Shown: positions 1-9,062, counted from the stretch's first letter. The stretch is DNA of 64,000 bases from Bacteroides reticulotermitis JCM 10512 (GCF_000517545.1 NZ_BAIV01000010.1:95746-159745), one strand, 5' to 3'. Translations and numbers: made by a program. The notes: a model not told the origin generated them from the sequence alone.

Positions 1-28
1 CTATTTTTGTATTTACGATTAGTAGATG

Positions 29-36
29 CAAAGATA
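29..36 (-). promoter_or_regulatory. possible -7 box of a gene beyond the left edge
   Basis: Read on the minus strand this is TATCTTTG, which fits the Bacteroides -7 consensus TAnnTTTG. It lies just downstream of the sensor kinase gene and points to the left edge. The gene it would serve lies outside the window, and no -33 TTTG was confirmed. Confidence 0.3.
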
Positions 37-62
37 ATTAGCATTTTGCTCTATTCAAAATT

Positions 63-1850
63 TTATTTCTCTTTTGATAATGTAAAGATGAATTCCAGTC
101 CGCCTCCTTGGTTGTTTTTAGCTGAGATATTACCCCCGTGAATGATAACAGCATTCTTTACGATAGCCAGTCCCAATCCTGTGCCGCCCAGCTTACGCGA
201 TCTACCTTTATCTACCCGGTAGAAGCGTTCGAAGAGTCGGCTCAGATGCTCGGGCGATACACCGCCACCGGTATCTGAAAAGCTGAAATAGTAGAAATGT
301 TCATCCTCACGGAAGCAGTTGATGTTGATTTGGATGTTTGTGCCGGCATAAGCGATGGCATTATCCATCAAGTTTCGGAATATTGAATAGATGAGCGAAT
401 AACTACCCTTTAGCTGAATACTCTTTTTCAGTGAATTGACTACGGTAATATGTTTTTCTTCCAACTCCAGAGAAACTTCATTAACGATGCTGGCAACAAG
501 CACACTGATATCCACCCGTTCCATGTCGATCATATTGGCGGCTTCGTCCATGCGGGTGAGCACGGAGATGTCGCGCAGTAACCGGCTTAAGCGGTTGCTT
601 TGTGCATAACATCGTTCCAGAAAGACATTCATCTTTTCGGGTGCTATGTTTTCATTGTTGACGATCGTTTCCAGATACCCTTGAATGCTGCTGACCGGAG
701 TCTTGAGCTCATGGGCAATGTTTTGCGTTAGTTGACGCTTCAAACGTACCTGTTCTTCCTCCTGCGTGACATCATTGATTGAAATCTCGAAGCTGGCGTC
801 TTGGAAGATGATACACTCGATGACGAATGTACGGCCGTTCTTATTGATATTGATCGACATTCGTTTTTCACTCTTACCGATGGAGCGTTGTTCCTGATGT
901 TTGTTGATGAAACCGGTAATATCTTTCAGTTCGTTAATAGCAAAAACCTCTTCGGTTGTTTCCAGGTTAGAGTCCGAAATCAGGTTGCTGTATTGAGTGA
1001 AGAGGTTGTTGACCAGGATCTCTTTCTTGTCTTTGGTGAAAATACCCAGTCCTTCATGAGATATCTGGAGGTGGGTGATCAGTTTTTCTCGTTCAATATA
1101 CAACGCTTCTTTCGTTTCATGCAGTCGTTTGTAGATCTGGATGATATGCTGAGAGATCTCTCCCAGTTCATTATGCGGGAAGGCGAATTGCATATCCATC
1201 TCAATCGGTTTATTCCGATCGGCACGCATGGCAAATTCCCGTAGCTGACTGATGGAAGTTCCTAGCTTTTTGGTGAACTTATAGAAGATGATTAGTAAGA
1301 GGATCGAGGTGATGCCGGTAAACCAGATGAAATGCGGGTCAGCCTTTAGGTTATTGATCAGGCTGACGTTGTAGGGGAGAGCCGAGCGAACAATATAATC
1401 TCCATACCGAGTAGCCGAGTAGAAGTAAGACACACCGGTCGTTTCCGAAGTACGGCGTACATCATATCCTTGTTCGTGCTCCAAAGCCTTTTGCACTTCT
1501 TTCCGGTTGAGGTGATTTTCGAGCGGATGTTTATGTGCTTTATAGCTGTCGTAGATGACATTCCCTTGCAAATCGATCAAGGTGAGGCGCAAGTTGGTCA
1601 GGGTATGACTTCGGATATACTCGTTCGCTGTTTTATTTAAGTCGGGATGCATGCTGAGTCGTTCGTACAAGCGGCTATTATAATCTTGCAGTTGCATATT
1701 TAGCAATTCGACCTTGTACGCCTTTTCGCGCTGATATTGGTAGGCTATGAAACAGATGATAAACGTCAGAAACAAGGAAGTGACTGACAGAAATAATTTT
1801 CCACTGAACGTTAGAAAATGTTTGCGAGAGGTGGACTGTTTCATGATCAT
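63..1850 (-). CDS. PhoR-like sensor histidine kinase
   Basis: A 595-residue inner-membrane sensor kinase, the likely partner of the response regulator 8 bp upstream. Visible parts in order: a membrane segment near residues 17-37, an extracytoplasmic sensor region to about residue 170, a second membrane segment near 171-192, a HAMP-like linker, a PAS-like region, and a HisKA domain with the phospho-acceptor His380 in a QNIAHELKTPVSS motif. The ATPase domain has an N box (NLMDNA near 493-498) and G boxes (DTGGG, GGTGLGLAIV). All kinase motifs are intact. This architecture matches PhoR/RprX-type kinases, but the signal is not evident. A start six bases downstream (MKQS) is also possible. The regulator gene comes first in the transcript and carries a frameshift. 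Confidence 0.9.
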   Translation of the reverse strand: MIMKQSTSRKHFLTFSGKLFLSVTSLFLTFIICFIAYQYQREKAYKVELLNMQLQDYNSRLYERLSMHPDLNKTANEYIRSHTLTNLRLTLIDLQGNVIYDSYKAHKHPLENHLNRKEVQKALEHEQGYDVRRTSETTGVSYFYSATRYGDYIVRSALPYNVSLINNLKADPHFIWFTGITSILLLIIFYKFTKKLGTSISQLREFAMRADRNKPIEMDMQFAFPHNELGEISQHIIQIYKRLHETKEALYIEREKLITHLQISHEGLGIFTKDKKEILVNNLFTQYSNLISDSNLETTEEVFAINELKDITGFINKHQEQRSIGKSEKRMSININKNGRTFVIECIIFQDASFEISINDVTQEEEQVRLKRQLTQNIAHELKTPVSSIQGYLETIVNNENIAPEKMNVFLERCYAQSNRLSRLLRDISVLTRMDEAANMIDMERVDISVLVASIVNEVSLELEEKHITVVNSLKKSIQLKGSYSLIYSIFRNLMDNAIAYAGTNIQININCFREDEHFYYFSFSDTGGGVSPEHLSRLFERFYRVDKGRSRKLGGTGLGLAIVKNAVIIHGGNISAKNNQGGGLEFIFTLSKEK

Positions 1851-1858
1851 AGTTATTA

Positions 1859-2547
1859 TTATTCAGCTTCAAAGCAATAACCGTAGCCCAGGCGGGTTAC
1901 AATGCATTTCCCATAAACCCCGATCTTCTTCCGTAAGCGGGTGATGTTTACGTCGATTGTACGGTCGAGTACATAGACTTCGTCGCTCCAGATGCGCGTT
2001 AGTATATCCTCTCGGGAAAATACGCGTCCTTTGTTTTGTACCAAGAGGAGTAGAATCTCAAATTCTTTTTTGGTTAAAGATACTTCTTGGTCATCGATGC
2101 TTACTTTCTTTTTGGTTGTATCGATAATCAGGGATTGATAAACAAGTTGTTCGGGTTCTTTTTCTGTTTCGGCAGTGGCGGTGCGGCGCAATACAGCTTT
2201 TACGCGGGCAATGACTTCGCGGAGTGAAAATGGTTTGGAAATATAATCGTCCGCTCCGAGGTTGAATCCCGTAACCGTGTCGTTTTCAGTATCTTTCGCA
2301 GTGATAAAGATAATGGAGACTTCGGCTGTTTTCTTGTCTTTCTTTAGCATATTGGCTAGTTTGAAACCCGATATTTCTCCCATCATTACATCGAGTAGAA
2401 GTAGCTGATAGCTGCTAATGTCCATTTTCAATGCTTCTTCGGCCGATTGGTAGTATCTACTGTGTAGCCTTCGTTCTCGAGATTAAATTTTAGAATTTCA
2501 CAGAGGTCTTCTTCATCGTCAACGACTAAAATACGGTAATCATTCAT
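1859..2547 (-). CDS. PhoB/OmpR-family response regulator, frameshifted
   Basis: The reading frame starts at 2547 with MNDYRILVVDDEEDLCEIL, which carries the acidic pair of a receiver domain. It hits a stop after about 40 codons. The following frame continues with the phosphorylated Asp (LLLLDVMM), the Lys of the ISKPFS motif and a winged-helix OmpR-type output domain ending at 1859. The break is near 2446-2449, where one base is missing inside an Asn-Ser stretch. Restoring one base gives 229 residues, the normal length for this family. The regulator would phosphotransfer with the kinase encoded next. Either the gene is inactivated or the base was lost in sequencing; I favour the latter because several other genes here show the same defect. 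Confidence 0.85.
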
Positions 2548-2592
2548 AAGATATATGTATTAAAAATGTATTAAAATAAAGTACTGCAAACA

Positions 2593-2625
2593 CAAAGTTA
2601 AGCTTTTATTTTATTTCGGTACAAA
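2593..2625 (-). promoter_or_regulatory. Bacteroides-type promoter for the two-component operon
   Basis: On the minus strand a TTTG (2625-2622) is followed after 21 bases by TAACTTTG (2600-2593). This is a full match to the Bacteroides primary-sigma promoter (-33 TTTG, -7 TAnnTTTG). It lies about 45 bp upstream of the response regulator start. Confidence 0.7.
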
Positions 2626-2916
2626 GATGAATGAAGTTTGTTACGGACAAATGAAACAAATATTACATTTAGGTTACACGTTAAATTTCCTCTAAAGTCT
2701 GGCAAAGCCCCGGAGAAGAAAAATAAGATGTTTTCAAAGATCAGTCTCCATCTCTGCATCCGCCAATTTCGACTTGCACATTGGCATCCTATTATCCTGC
2801 CAAATACCTGGTAATCGATCGTTAATATCACACCAATCTCCCCTATACACGTGTGTAGTTATTGCCTTCAGTCCTTCAGTTTGCTATCTAATTTGTTGCT
2901 ATCTAATTGGATAATC

Positions 2917-2955
2917 CTGAAACCTAGGGCTGAAAGTAGAAGAAATAGGTTTCAG
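2917..2955. repeat. inverted repeat CTGAAACCTA/TAGGTTTCAG
   Basis: CTGAAACCTA at 2917-2926 is perfectly complemented by TAGGTTTCAG at 2946-2955. Between and beside the arms lie further CTGAAAG (2930-2936) and CTTTCAG (2958-2964) words, so more than one hairpin pairing is possible. No T-tract follows, so this is not a standard terminator. Confidence 0.5.
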
Positions 2956-3025
2956 TGCTTTCAGGTGTTAAACTCATCTTGATAGATTACCGAACTTCCG
3001 CGAAGAATCTTTTTTAGGCTGGGTA

Positions 3026-3091
3026 TGCGGAGCAGCCAACCTAGGTCAGCCGATCGGCCAACATAAGTCAGCTGTTCGGCCGACTTGTATT
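3026..3091. repeat. array A: three tandem 22-bp units
   Basis: AGCCAAC (3034), GGCCAAC (3056) and GGCCGAC (3078) recur at exactly 22-bp steps. Their flanks are also related: units 1 and 2 end in GGTC or AGTC. The segment between units 2 and 3 contains GTCAGCTGTTC, an 11-mer that also occurs in array C at 40758-40768. Twenty-two is not a multiple of three, so this is not a coding repeat. Confidence 0.55.
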
Positions 3092-3185
3092 GGCTATGAA
3101 GTTTATGGATGCATGGATGTATAAGCAATGGCTTTTTAACTTGCTCATTCCGGGATTTTAGACGCTTACTCTAACCCTATTGAGA

Positions 3186-3220
3186 AGGCTGAAACCTGTA
3201 TTGGTAATAGGCTTCAGCCT
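3186..3220. repeat. hairpin AGGCTGAA/TTCAGCCT
   Basis: AGGCTGAAACCT (3186-3197) pairs with AGGCTTCAGCCT (3209-3220) with one mismatch. It uses the same CTGAAACCT word as the repeat at 2917-2955, about 270 bp away. It is not followed by a T-run. Confidence 0.45.
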
Positions 3221-3621
3221 AAATCGTCTATTGTTCAATAAGTTATATCTAAAACTGAAAGCTGAAAGACAAAAGCGAAACTTTATTTTCATACCATTTA
3301 CATCCGGATTTCCCGGAATGAATAGTCCATTTGTTTTTTATCAGAAGTATTATCGCGTGTAAATCAGAGAAACAGCGTGGAAAAGAACGGATGTGAGAGA
3401 AAACGATCCGACTTTTTCTGAACAAGCCCTACTGTCCATGTAGTCGCATCGCTTAACAGTCTACTTTCCTGATATAACTACTATCTGTTTGAATTATGGC
3501 TGTATTGGATTGACTTTGGATGATGAAAATAGGTAAACGATCCGTAGCAAGCGTGAGCAATTATTTTGATTTGTGGAGTAAACTATTCGCTGATTAAATA
3601 CGTTTATACCTAGAAATTTTA

Positions 3622-3629
3622 TAAGTTTG
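3622..3629 (+). promoter_or_regulatory. -7 box TAAGTTTG
   Basis: Matches TAnnTTTG about 40 bp upstream of the transglutaminase-like gene. No good -33 TTTG is seen at the right distance, so this is a weak promoter call. Confidence 0.4.
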
Positions 3630-3669
3630 CTGACGCATAGAAGATTCTATAAAGATAAGTTAAAAATCA

Positions 3670-4866
3670 ATGGTAAGAATAGACCTGAAACAACATCGAC
3701 GCGAAGTAATAGGAGCAGGCATTGTACTGCTTATTCTCTTGGCAGGAGTCATGTCGATTTTCAAATGCTCTTCGTTTAATTCCAGCTTTGAAATAGCGGA
3801 TGATTTGGGTGGAAATATATTCCCTTCTGCTATCCTGTCCGTTGCCACTACGGATGCGCAAGTTATTAAACCTTCTGATTCTCTAGCACTGGGAAATCCG
3901 AAATCATGCATAGCAGTCCGGCTGAAATCCGGTGCTGCATATAGCCGGGTGCGAATAGAAGTTGCGGAGACCCCTTTTTATTCTCGCTCGGTGTCGGAGT
4001 TCGTACTTGACAAAGCGCGGACAGAATATACGATCTATCCCGATATTATTTGGAATTACGAAGCCTTGAAAAACAACGTTCAGGCCGAACCCATTAGTGT
4101 AGCTGTTACCGCTGAATTGAATGGAAAAGACTTGGGACAGCGCGTTCGTACATTCTCTGTGCGAAGCGTCAATGAATGCCTCCTGGGTTATGTTACCAAC
4201 GGAGTGACATTCCATGATACCGGTATTTTCTTTGCTGCTTATGTCAATGAGGAGAATCCAATGATCGACCAATTGCTTCGCGAAGCCCTGAATACCAAAA
4301 TCGTGAATCGCTTTTTGGGTTATCAGAACTCGGCTAAGGGAGCGGTAGACAAACAAGTTTATGCCCTTTGGAATGTATTACAGAAACGTAAATTCCAATA
4401 TAGCTCGGTCTCTAATACGAGCCTTTCTAGTAACGTTGTTTTCTCACAACGTGTACGCACGTTCGATGATGCGTTGCAATCTTCGCAAATCAACTGTGTG
4501 GATGGTAGCGTTCTGTTTGCTTCCCTTCTTCGGGCTATCAATATTGAGCCGATTCTGGTTCGGACGCCCGGGCATATGTTTGTGGGCTATTACACCGATA
4601 ACTCGCATAAAGAAAAGAACTTTCTTGAAACCACTATGATTGGCGATGTAGACCTCGACGACTTCTTTCCGGACGAGCAATTGGACTCTACGATGGTTGG
4701 AAAATCGCAGAACGAAATGTCATTGCTGACTTTTGATAAGTCCAAACAGTACGCGAATAAGAAATATAAGGATAATGAATCCGGTATCCATTCGGGCAGA
4801 CTGAACTATATGTTTCTGGAAATATCCAAAGAAGTACGACGGAAAATTCAGCCAATCGGAAAGTGA
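3670..4866 (+). CDS. membrane-anchored transglutaminase-like protein
   Basis: A 398-residue protein with one N-terminal membrane segment (residues 14-30), so the bulk probably faces the periplasm. The middle has no family I recognise. The C-terminal third carries a transglutaminase-like papain fold: NCVDGSVLFASLLRAINIEP with Cys276, then His302 (TPGHMFVGYY) and Asp310 as a plausible catalytic triad. Such domains act as peptidases or cross-linking enzymes; the substrate here cannot be read. Cys33 follows the hydrophobic stretch but the context is not a clear lipobox. The gene ends 95 bp before the DUF3805-like gene and may be cotranscribed with it. Confidence 0.7.
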   Translation: MVRIDLKQHRREVIGAGIVLLILLAGVMSIFKCSSFNSSFEIADDLGGNIFPSAILSVATTDAQVIKPSDSLALGNPKSCIAVRLKSGAAYSRVRIEVAETPFYSRSVSEFVLDKARTEYTIYPDIIWNYEALKNNVQAEPISVAVTAELNGKDLGQRVRTFSVRSVNECLLGYVTNGVTFHDTGIFFAAYVNEENPMIDQLLREALNTKIVNRFLGYQNSAKGAVDKQVYALWNVLQKRKFQYSSVSNTSLSSNVVFSQRVRTFDDALQSSQINCVDGSVLFASLLRAINIEPILVRTPGHMFVGYYTDNSHKEKNFLETTMIGDVDLDDFFPDEQLDSTMVGKSQNEMSLLTFDKSKQYANKKYKDNESGIHSGRLNYMFLEISKEVRRKIQPIGK

Positions 4867-4961
4867 ACCGCGCACGGTACACTTCTCTTAAATATCACGA
4901 TCCTATTAGTATGTTTCTCTTTTTTGTTGTACATTTGTCCAACTTATAATCAACTCGTAGA

Positions 4962-5774
4962 ATGATGCAAGGTAAGAAATATATCTCTCCCGGAGCATGG
5001 TTTTCCATGATATATCCTTCGGATTGGAATGAGTTCGAAGACGGTGAGAACTCATTTTTGTTCTATAATCCCGATGTTTGGACAGGAAACTTCCGAATAT
5101 CCGCTTATAAAGGAAACGCTGATTATGGAAGCCAGACCGTTCGGCAGGAACTGAAGAATAACGACTCCGCTTCGCTAGTGAAGATAGGTACCTTAGCCTG
5201 TGCTTATAGCAAAGAGATGTTTCAGGAGGAAGGTACATACTATACCACCCATTTGTGGGTTACCGGTATAGACCACATCGCTTTCGAATGTTCGTTTACA
5301 GTACCCAAAGGAACAAGTGTGAGCGAAGCGGAAGCAATCATCGCTACCCTTGAGATCCGTAAAGAGGGACAAAAGTATCCAGCCGAATTGATTCCGATTC
5401 GGTTGTTGGAAATCTATCAGGTAAATGAAAGCTATGAATGGGTGGTCTCTACGGTCAAGGAAAAACTGAAGAAAGATTTTCAGGGAATGGAAGATGACCT
5501 GGCTAAGTTGCAAGAGATTGTCGACAGTGGACTGATTGCTCCCAAAAAGCGGGATGAGTGGATGGCTGTCGGTATTACAATCTGTATCATTCTTGCCAAC
5601 GAGGTAGAGGGAGTAGAGTGGATGACCTTGATTGACGGAAACCGGGAAGCGCCCGTTTTGCAATATAATGGTCACCTGATCGACCCTATGAAACTGATAT
5701 GGAGTAAAGTTAAGGCAGGGCAAGTCTGCGATGTGACTGAGACCTATCAGAGTGCTTTAAAAGACGAAAAGTGA
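4962..5774 (+). CDS. DUF3805/DUF3806-like protein
   Basis: A 270-residue protein without signal peptide or membrane segment, presumably cytoplasmic. The N-terminal half (about 1-130) resembles DUF3805, with a YPSDWNEFEDGENSFLF opening. The C-terminal half (about 140-270) resembles DUF3806, with WVVSTVKEKLKKDF and a late acidic tail. Both assignments rest on remembered family resemblance and no function is known. It sits 14 bp upstream of the ABC-F ATPase gene, so the two are likely cotranscribed. Confidence 0.6.
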   Translation: MMQGKKYISPGAWFSMIYPSDWNEFEDGENSFLFYNPDVWTGNFRISAYKGNADYGSQTVRQELKNNDSASLVKIGTLACAYSKEMFQEEGTYYTTHLWVTGIDHIAFECSFTVPKGTSVSEAEAIIATLEIRKEGQKYPAELIPIRLLEIYQVNESYEWVVSTVKEKLKKDFQGMEDDLAKLQEIVDSGLIAPKKRDEWMAVGITICIILANEVEGVEWMTLIDGNREAPVLQYNGHLIDPMKLIWSKVKAGQVCDVTETYQSALKDEK

Positions 5775-5788
5775 TGAATTAACCATAT

Positions 5789-7672
5789 ATGGCTGTAATA
5801 CCTTATTTACAAATAGACAATCTGACTAAATCATTCGGCGATTTAGTTCTTCTTGAAAATAGTTCACTTGGCATAGCCGAAGGCCAGCGAGTAGGATTGA
5901 TTGCCAAGAATGGCAGCGGAAAAACCACATTACTTAATGTTATTGCCGGCAAGGAGGGATATGATAGCGGAAACGTAGTTTTTCGCCGTGACCTGCGTGT
6001 AGGATATCTCGAACAAGATCCCCAGTACCCGGCGGAATTGACTGTGCTCGAAGCATGCTTTCACCATGGTAACAGTACCGTGGAACTGATTAAGGAGTAT
6101 GAACGGTGCATGGAGACCGAAGGACATCCGGGATTGGATGAGCTTTTGAATCGTATGGATCAGGAGAAAGCCTGGGAGTATGAGCAAAAGGCGAAGCAGA
6201 TTCTGACTCAATTAAAGATACGCAACTTCGACCAACAAGTAAAACAACTTTCGGGCGGACAGCTCAAGCGGGTAGCTTTGGCAAACACGTTAATAACGGA
6301 GCCGGATTTCCTCATTTTGGATGAACCGACCAACCACTTGGACCTGGATATGACCGAATGGCTTGAGGAATATCTCCGTCGGACAAATCTCAGTCTGTTG
6401 ATGGTAACGCACGACCGTTATTTCCTCGATCGCGTTTGTTCGGAAATTGTTGAAATAGATAATCGTCAGATATATCAATATAAAGGTAATTATAGTTATT
6501 ATCTGGAGAAACGGCAGGAACGCGTCGATTCGAAAAACGTTGAGATAGAGCGCGCCAACAACCTTTATCGTACGGAGTTGGATTGGATGAGGCGTATGCC
6601 ACAAGCTCGTGGCCACAAAGCCCGTTATCGTGAAGACGCTTTTTATGAATTGGAAAAAGTTGCCAAGCAGCGTTTCAATACCGATAATGTGAAGTTGGAG
6701 GTAAAAGCGTCTTATATAGGAAGTAAAATCTTTGAGGCCGATCACTTATGCAAACGTTTCGATGATCTGACGATACTGGATGATTTCTCCTACATCTTTT
6801 CTCGCTATGAGAAAATGGGAATTGTAGGGAATAACGGTACCGGTAAGTCTACTTTTATCAAGATACTGCTGGGGCAGGTAAAGCCTGATAGCGGTACGGT
6901 AGATGTAGGGGAGACGGTCCGCTTTGGTTATTACTCGCAGGACGGATTGCAATTTGATGAGCAAATGAAGGTTATTGATGTCATTCAGGACATTGCCGAA
7001 GTTATCGAACTAGGTAATGGGAAGAAACTGAGTGCGTCTCAATTCCTTCAGCATTTTCTGTTTACTCCTGAAACCCAACATAACTACGTCTCTAAACTCA
7101 GTGGGGGAGAGCGTCGCCGGCTTTACTTATGTACAGTCTTGATGCGTAACCCGAACTTCCTGGTCTTAGACGAACCTACCAATGACCTCGACATCATAAC
7201 CCTGAATGTACTCGAAGAGTATTTGCAAAGTTTCAAAGGATGCGTGATTGTCGTATCCCACGACCGCTACTTTATGGATAAGGTAGTCGACCATTTGCTT
7301 GTGTTCAACGGACAGGGTGATATACGCGACTTCCCCGGGAATTATAGCGATTACCGCGACTGGAAAGAGGCCAAATCCCAAAAAGAGAAAGAAGCAGAGA
7401 AGCCGCAAGAGGAAAAGACAGTTCGCGTTCGTTTGAATGAAAAGCGGAAGATGAGTTTCAAGGAAAAACGAGAGTTCGAACAGTTGGAACAAGAAATTGC
7501 TGATCTGGAAGTAGAAAAAGAACAGATCGAACAGTCACTTTGCAGCGGTACGCTTTCGGTAGATGAGTTGACCGAGAAGTCGAAGCGTTTGCCTGAGGTA
7601 AACGATCTTATTGACGAAAAGACGATGCGCTGGTTGGAGTTGAGTGAAATAGAGGCTAATCTATCTGCTTGA
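5789..7672 (+). CDS. ABC-F family ATPase (Uup/Ettf-type)
   Basis: A 627-residue soluble protein with two ABC domains and no membrane segments, the hallmark of ABC-F ribosome-associated ATPases. Domain 1 has Walker A at residues 39-47 (AKNGSGKTT), signature LSGGQLKR and Walker B LILDEPTNHLDL. Domain 2 has GNNGTGKST, LSGGERRRL and LVLDEPTNDLDI. The linker has charged helices. A C-terminal extension of about 100 residues is rich in Lys and Glu and looks like the coiled-coil domain of Uup-type members. These proteins act on translating ribosomes or ribosome assembly; antibiotic protection is not indicated by the sequence. The PHP gene follows after 52 bp. Confidence 0.9.
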   Translation: MAVIPYLQIDNLTKSFGDLVLLENSSLGIAEGQRVGLIAKNGSGKTTLLNVIAGKEGYDSGNVVFRRDLRVGYLEQDPQYPAELTVLEACFHHGNSTVELIKEYERCMETEGHPGLDELLNRMDQEKAWEYEQKAKQILTQLKIRNFDQQVKQLSGGQLKRVALANTLITEPDFLILDEPTNHLDLDMTEWLEEYLRRTNLSLLMVTHDRYFLDRVCSEIVEIDNRQIYQYKGNYSYYLEKRQERVDSKNVEIERANNLYRTELDWMRRMPQARGHKARYREDAFYELEKVAKQRFNTDNVKLEVKASYIGSKIFEADHLCKRFDDLTILDDFSYIFSRYEKMGIVGNNGTGKSTFIKILLGQVKPDSGTVDVGETVRFGYYSQDGLQFDEQMKVIDVIQDIAEVIELGNGKKLSASQFLQHFLFTPETQHNYVSKLSGGERRRLYLCTVLMRNPNFLVLDEPTNDLDIITLNVLEEYLQSFKGCVIVVSHDRYFMDKVVDHLLVFNGQGDIRDFPGNYSDYRDWKEAKSQKEKEAEKPQEEKTVRVRLNEKRKMSFKEKREFEQLEQEIADLEVEKEQIEQSLCSGTLSVDELTEKSKRLPEVNDLIDEKTMRWLELSEIEANLSA

Positions 7673-7724
7673 GCTTACGATTCGCCTGCTTATTAACCTA
7701 ATTACTAAACCATATACTTGCCGT

Positions 7725-8564
7725 ATGACCAACCTGACCAACTACCATAGCCACTGCCTGTATTGTGACGGGCGGGCGAGCATGGATGAATTTATTCGAT
7801 TTGCCGTTAGCGAAGGATTTACGTCTTATGGGATCTCCTCCCATGCTCCGCTTCCGTTTGCTACTGCATGGACTATGGAGCGGGATTGCATGGACGATTA
7901 TCTTGCTGAGTTTCGTCGTTTAAAGGAGAAATATGCTGATCAAATCGAGTTGGTGATTGGGCTTGAAATCGATTATTTGAATGAAGAAAGCCATCCGGGT
8001 ATCCCTTATTTTCAGAAGTTGCCACTTGACTACCGGATAGGTTCCGTGCATATGCTGTACAATCCTGAAGGTACAATAGTCGACATCGATACGCCGGCTG
8101 ATGTGTATCGTGGCTTGGTGGACACCCATTTCGAGGGAGATTTAGACTCTGTGATTCGTCTTTATTATAGCCGACTGCGTCGTATGGTTGAGCTGGGAGG
8201 CTTCGATATTGTGGGGCATGCAGATAAGATGCATTACAATGCGTCTCTTTATCGGCCGGGCTTGTTGGATGAATCTTGGTACGATCTCCTGGTGAGTGAT
8301 TATTTTGCAGAAATAGCCCGTCGGCAATATATTGTTGAGATTAATACTAAGGCCTATCATACACTGGGGACTTTTTATCCGAACGAACGCTATTTCCCTT
8401 TATTCAAGGAATTGGGAATACGGGTACAGGTTAATAGTGACGCTCATTATCCGGAACGAATAAACTCCGGGCGTCCCGAGGCTTTGGCGGCTTTGAAAAC
8501 CGCCGGCTTTGATTCGGTGATCGAATGGCATCAAGGTGGTTGGGTAGAGGTTTCAATTCAATAA
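7725..8564 (+). CDS. PHP-family histidinol-phosphatase
   Basis: A 279-residue cytoplasmic metal-dependent phosphatase of the HisK/HisJ type, which hydrolyses histidinol phosphate to histidinol in histidine synthesis. The N-terminal metal motif NYHSHCLYCDG supplies His8 and His10; further PHP motifs include EIDY (near 85), SVHML, GHADKMH and VNSDAHYPE near the C-terminus. Length is typical for this family. It is not next to other his genes, so a related phosphoesterase role is possible. A strong 17-bp hairpin starts five bases after the stop codon. Confidence 0.8.
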   Translation: MTNLTNYHSHCLYCDGRASMDEFIRFAVSEGFTSYGISSHAPLPFATAWTMERDCMDDYLAEFRRLKEKYADQIELVIGLEIDYLNEESHPGIPYFQKLPLDYRIGSVHMLYNPEGTIVDIDTPADVYRGLVDTHFEGDLDSVIRLYYSRLRRMVELGGFDIVGHADKMHYNASLYRPGLLDESWYDLLVSDYFAEIARRQYIVEINTKAYHTLGTFYPNERYFPLFKELGIRVQVNSDAHYPERINSGRPEALAALKTAGFDSVIEWHQGGWVEVSIQ

Positions 8565-8568
8565 AGAA

Positions 8569-8606
8569 GAGTGGCAAAAAGAAAACACCTTTTCTTTTTG
8601 CCACTC
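8569..8606 (+). terminator. 17-bp perfect hairpin after the PHP gene
   Basis: GAGTGGCAAAAAGAAAA (8569-8585) pairs without mismatch with TTTTCTTTTTGCCACTC (8590-8606) around a CACC loop, five bases after the stop. The U-rich run is inside the 3' arm rather than after it. It would work as an intrinsic terminator only in part, or act as a 3'-end stabiliser. Confidence 0.6.
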
Positions 8607-8607
8607 C

Positions 8608-8656
8608 ATTGCCACTTGTTTTTGTAAGACTAATGGGGGGATCGACAAGTGGCAAT
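8608..8656. repeat. second hairpin using the same GTGGCA word
   Basis: ATTGCCACTTGT (8608-8619) pairs perfectly with ACAAGTGGCAAT (8645-8656). Together with the preceding hairpin there are four copies of AGTGGCAA/TTGCCACT in alternating orientation within 90 bp, so the arms can swap partners. Confidence 0.55.
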
Positions 8657-9062
8657 AAACAAATGGAGGGATATTTGAATTTCGTGCAATAGTCATATTC
8701 CACGAACGTCTATTTTAAGTCCACTCCGACTGTCTGTCATCGCATAAATGTATGGATGATTTCGCTTTTTTTTGAACAGAATCAAAGAACGTTTTAGTTA
8801 GCCTAGTATTACTTCTTTTATTTTTTCTTTCTTTCTTTGGGAACCGTTTGCTCCTTGAAAGTCGTCCCACTCGCCATTTTATTGAAGGACAAGTGAGAAC
8901 TGGTTTGGGGGCTAATATATATAAGGTCGCATTTGTGTTTATACCTCACGAGGTGAATGTGTGTATCTATTAAAAGCAACATTACAAAGGAAAGGCTTTT
9001 TTTGCAAAGATAGGTGCCCAAAATATACATCTCATGTGCTTTATGCGTACAAATCGTTTTTT
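8657..9062. other. non-coding gap
   Basis: About 400 bp between the PHP gene and the end of the HTCS gene. I see A/T-rich sequence with several T-runs but no gene, RNA or further clear repeat. Confidence 0.5.

Larger units (their letters stand above)
2626..3669. other. 1-kb non-coding stretch
   Basis: No convincing gene on either strand: the short open frames lack ribosome-binding sites and family features. It contains a 15-bp-period duplication of TTGCTATCTAATT (2881-2893 and 2896-2908), repeated CTGAAA/TTTCAG words, and a three-unit 22-bp array, all listed separately. For two genes pointing away from each other, the gap is unusually long. Confidence 0.6.

Noticed and set aside
801..1244. 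147-residue open frame opposite the sensor kinase
   Set aside because: It lies wholly antisense to a gene with all kinase motifs and has no features of its own.
2598..2831. 77-residue open frame on the minus strand
   Set aside because: It overlaps the promoter of the two-component operon, has no ribosome-binding site and no recognisable family.
3180..3362. 60-residue open frame on the plus strand
   Set aside because: It covers the CTGAAACCT hairpin and looks like chance in an A/T-rich gap.
5789..7672. Antibiotic resistance ABC-F protein
   Set aside because: The long Lys/Glu-rich C-terminal coiled coil is of the housekeeping Uup type, and nothing points to a resistance subgroup.
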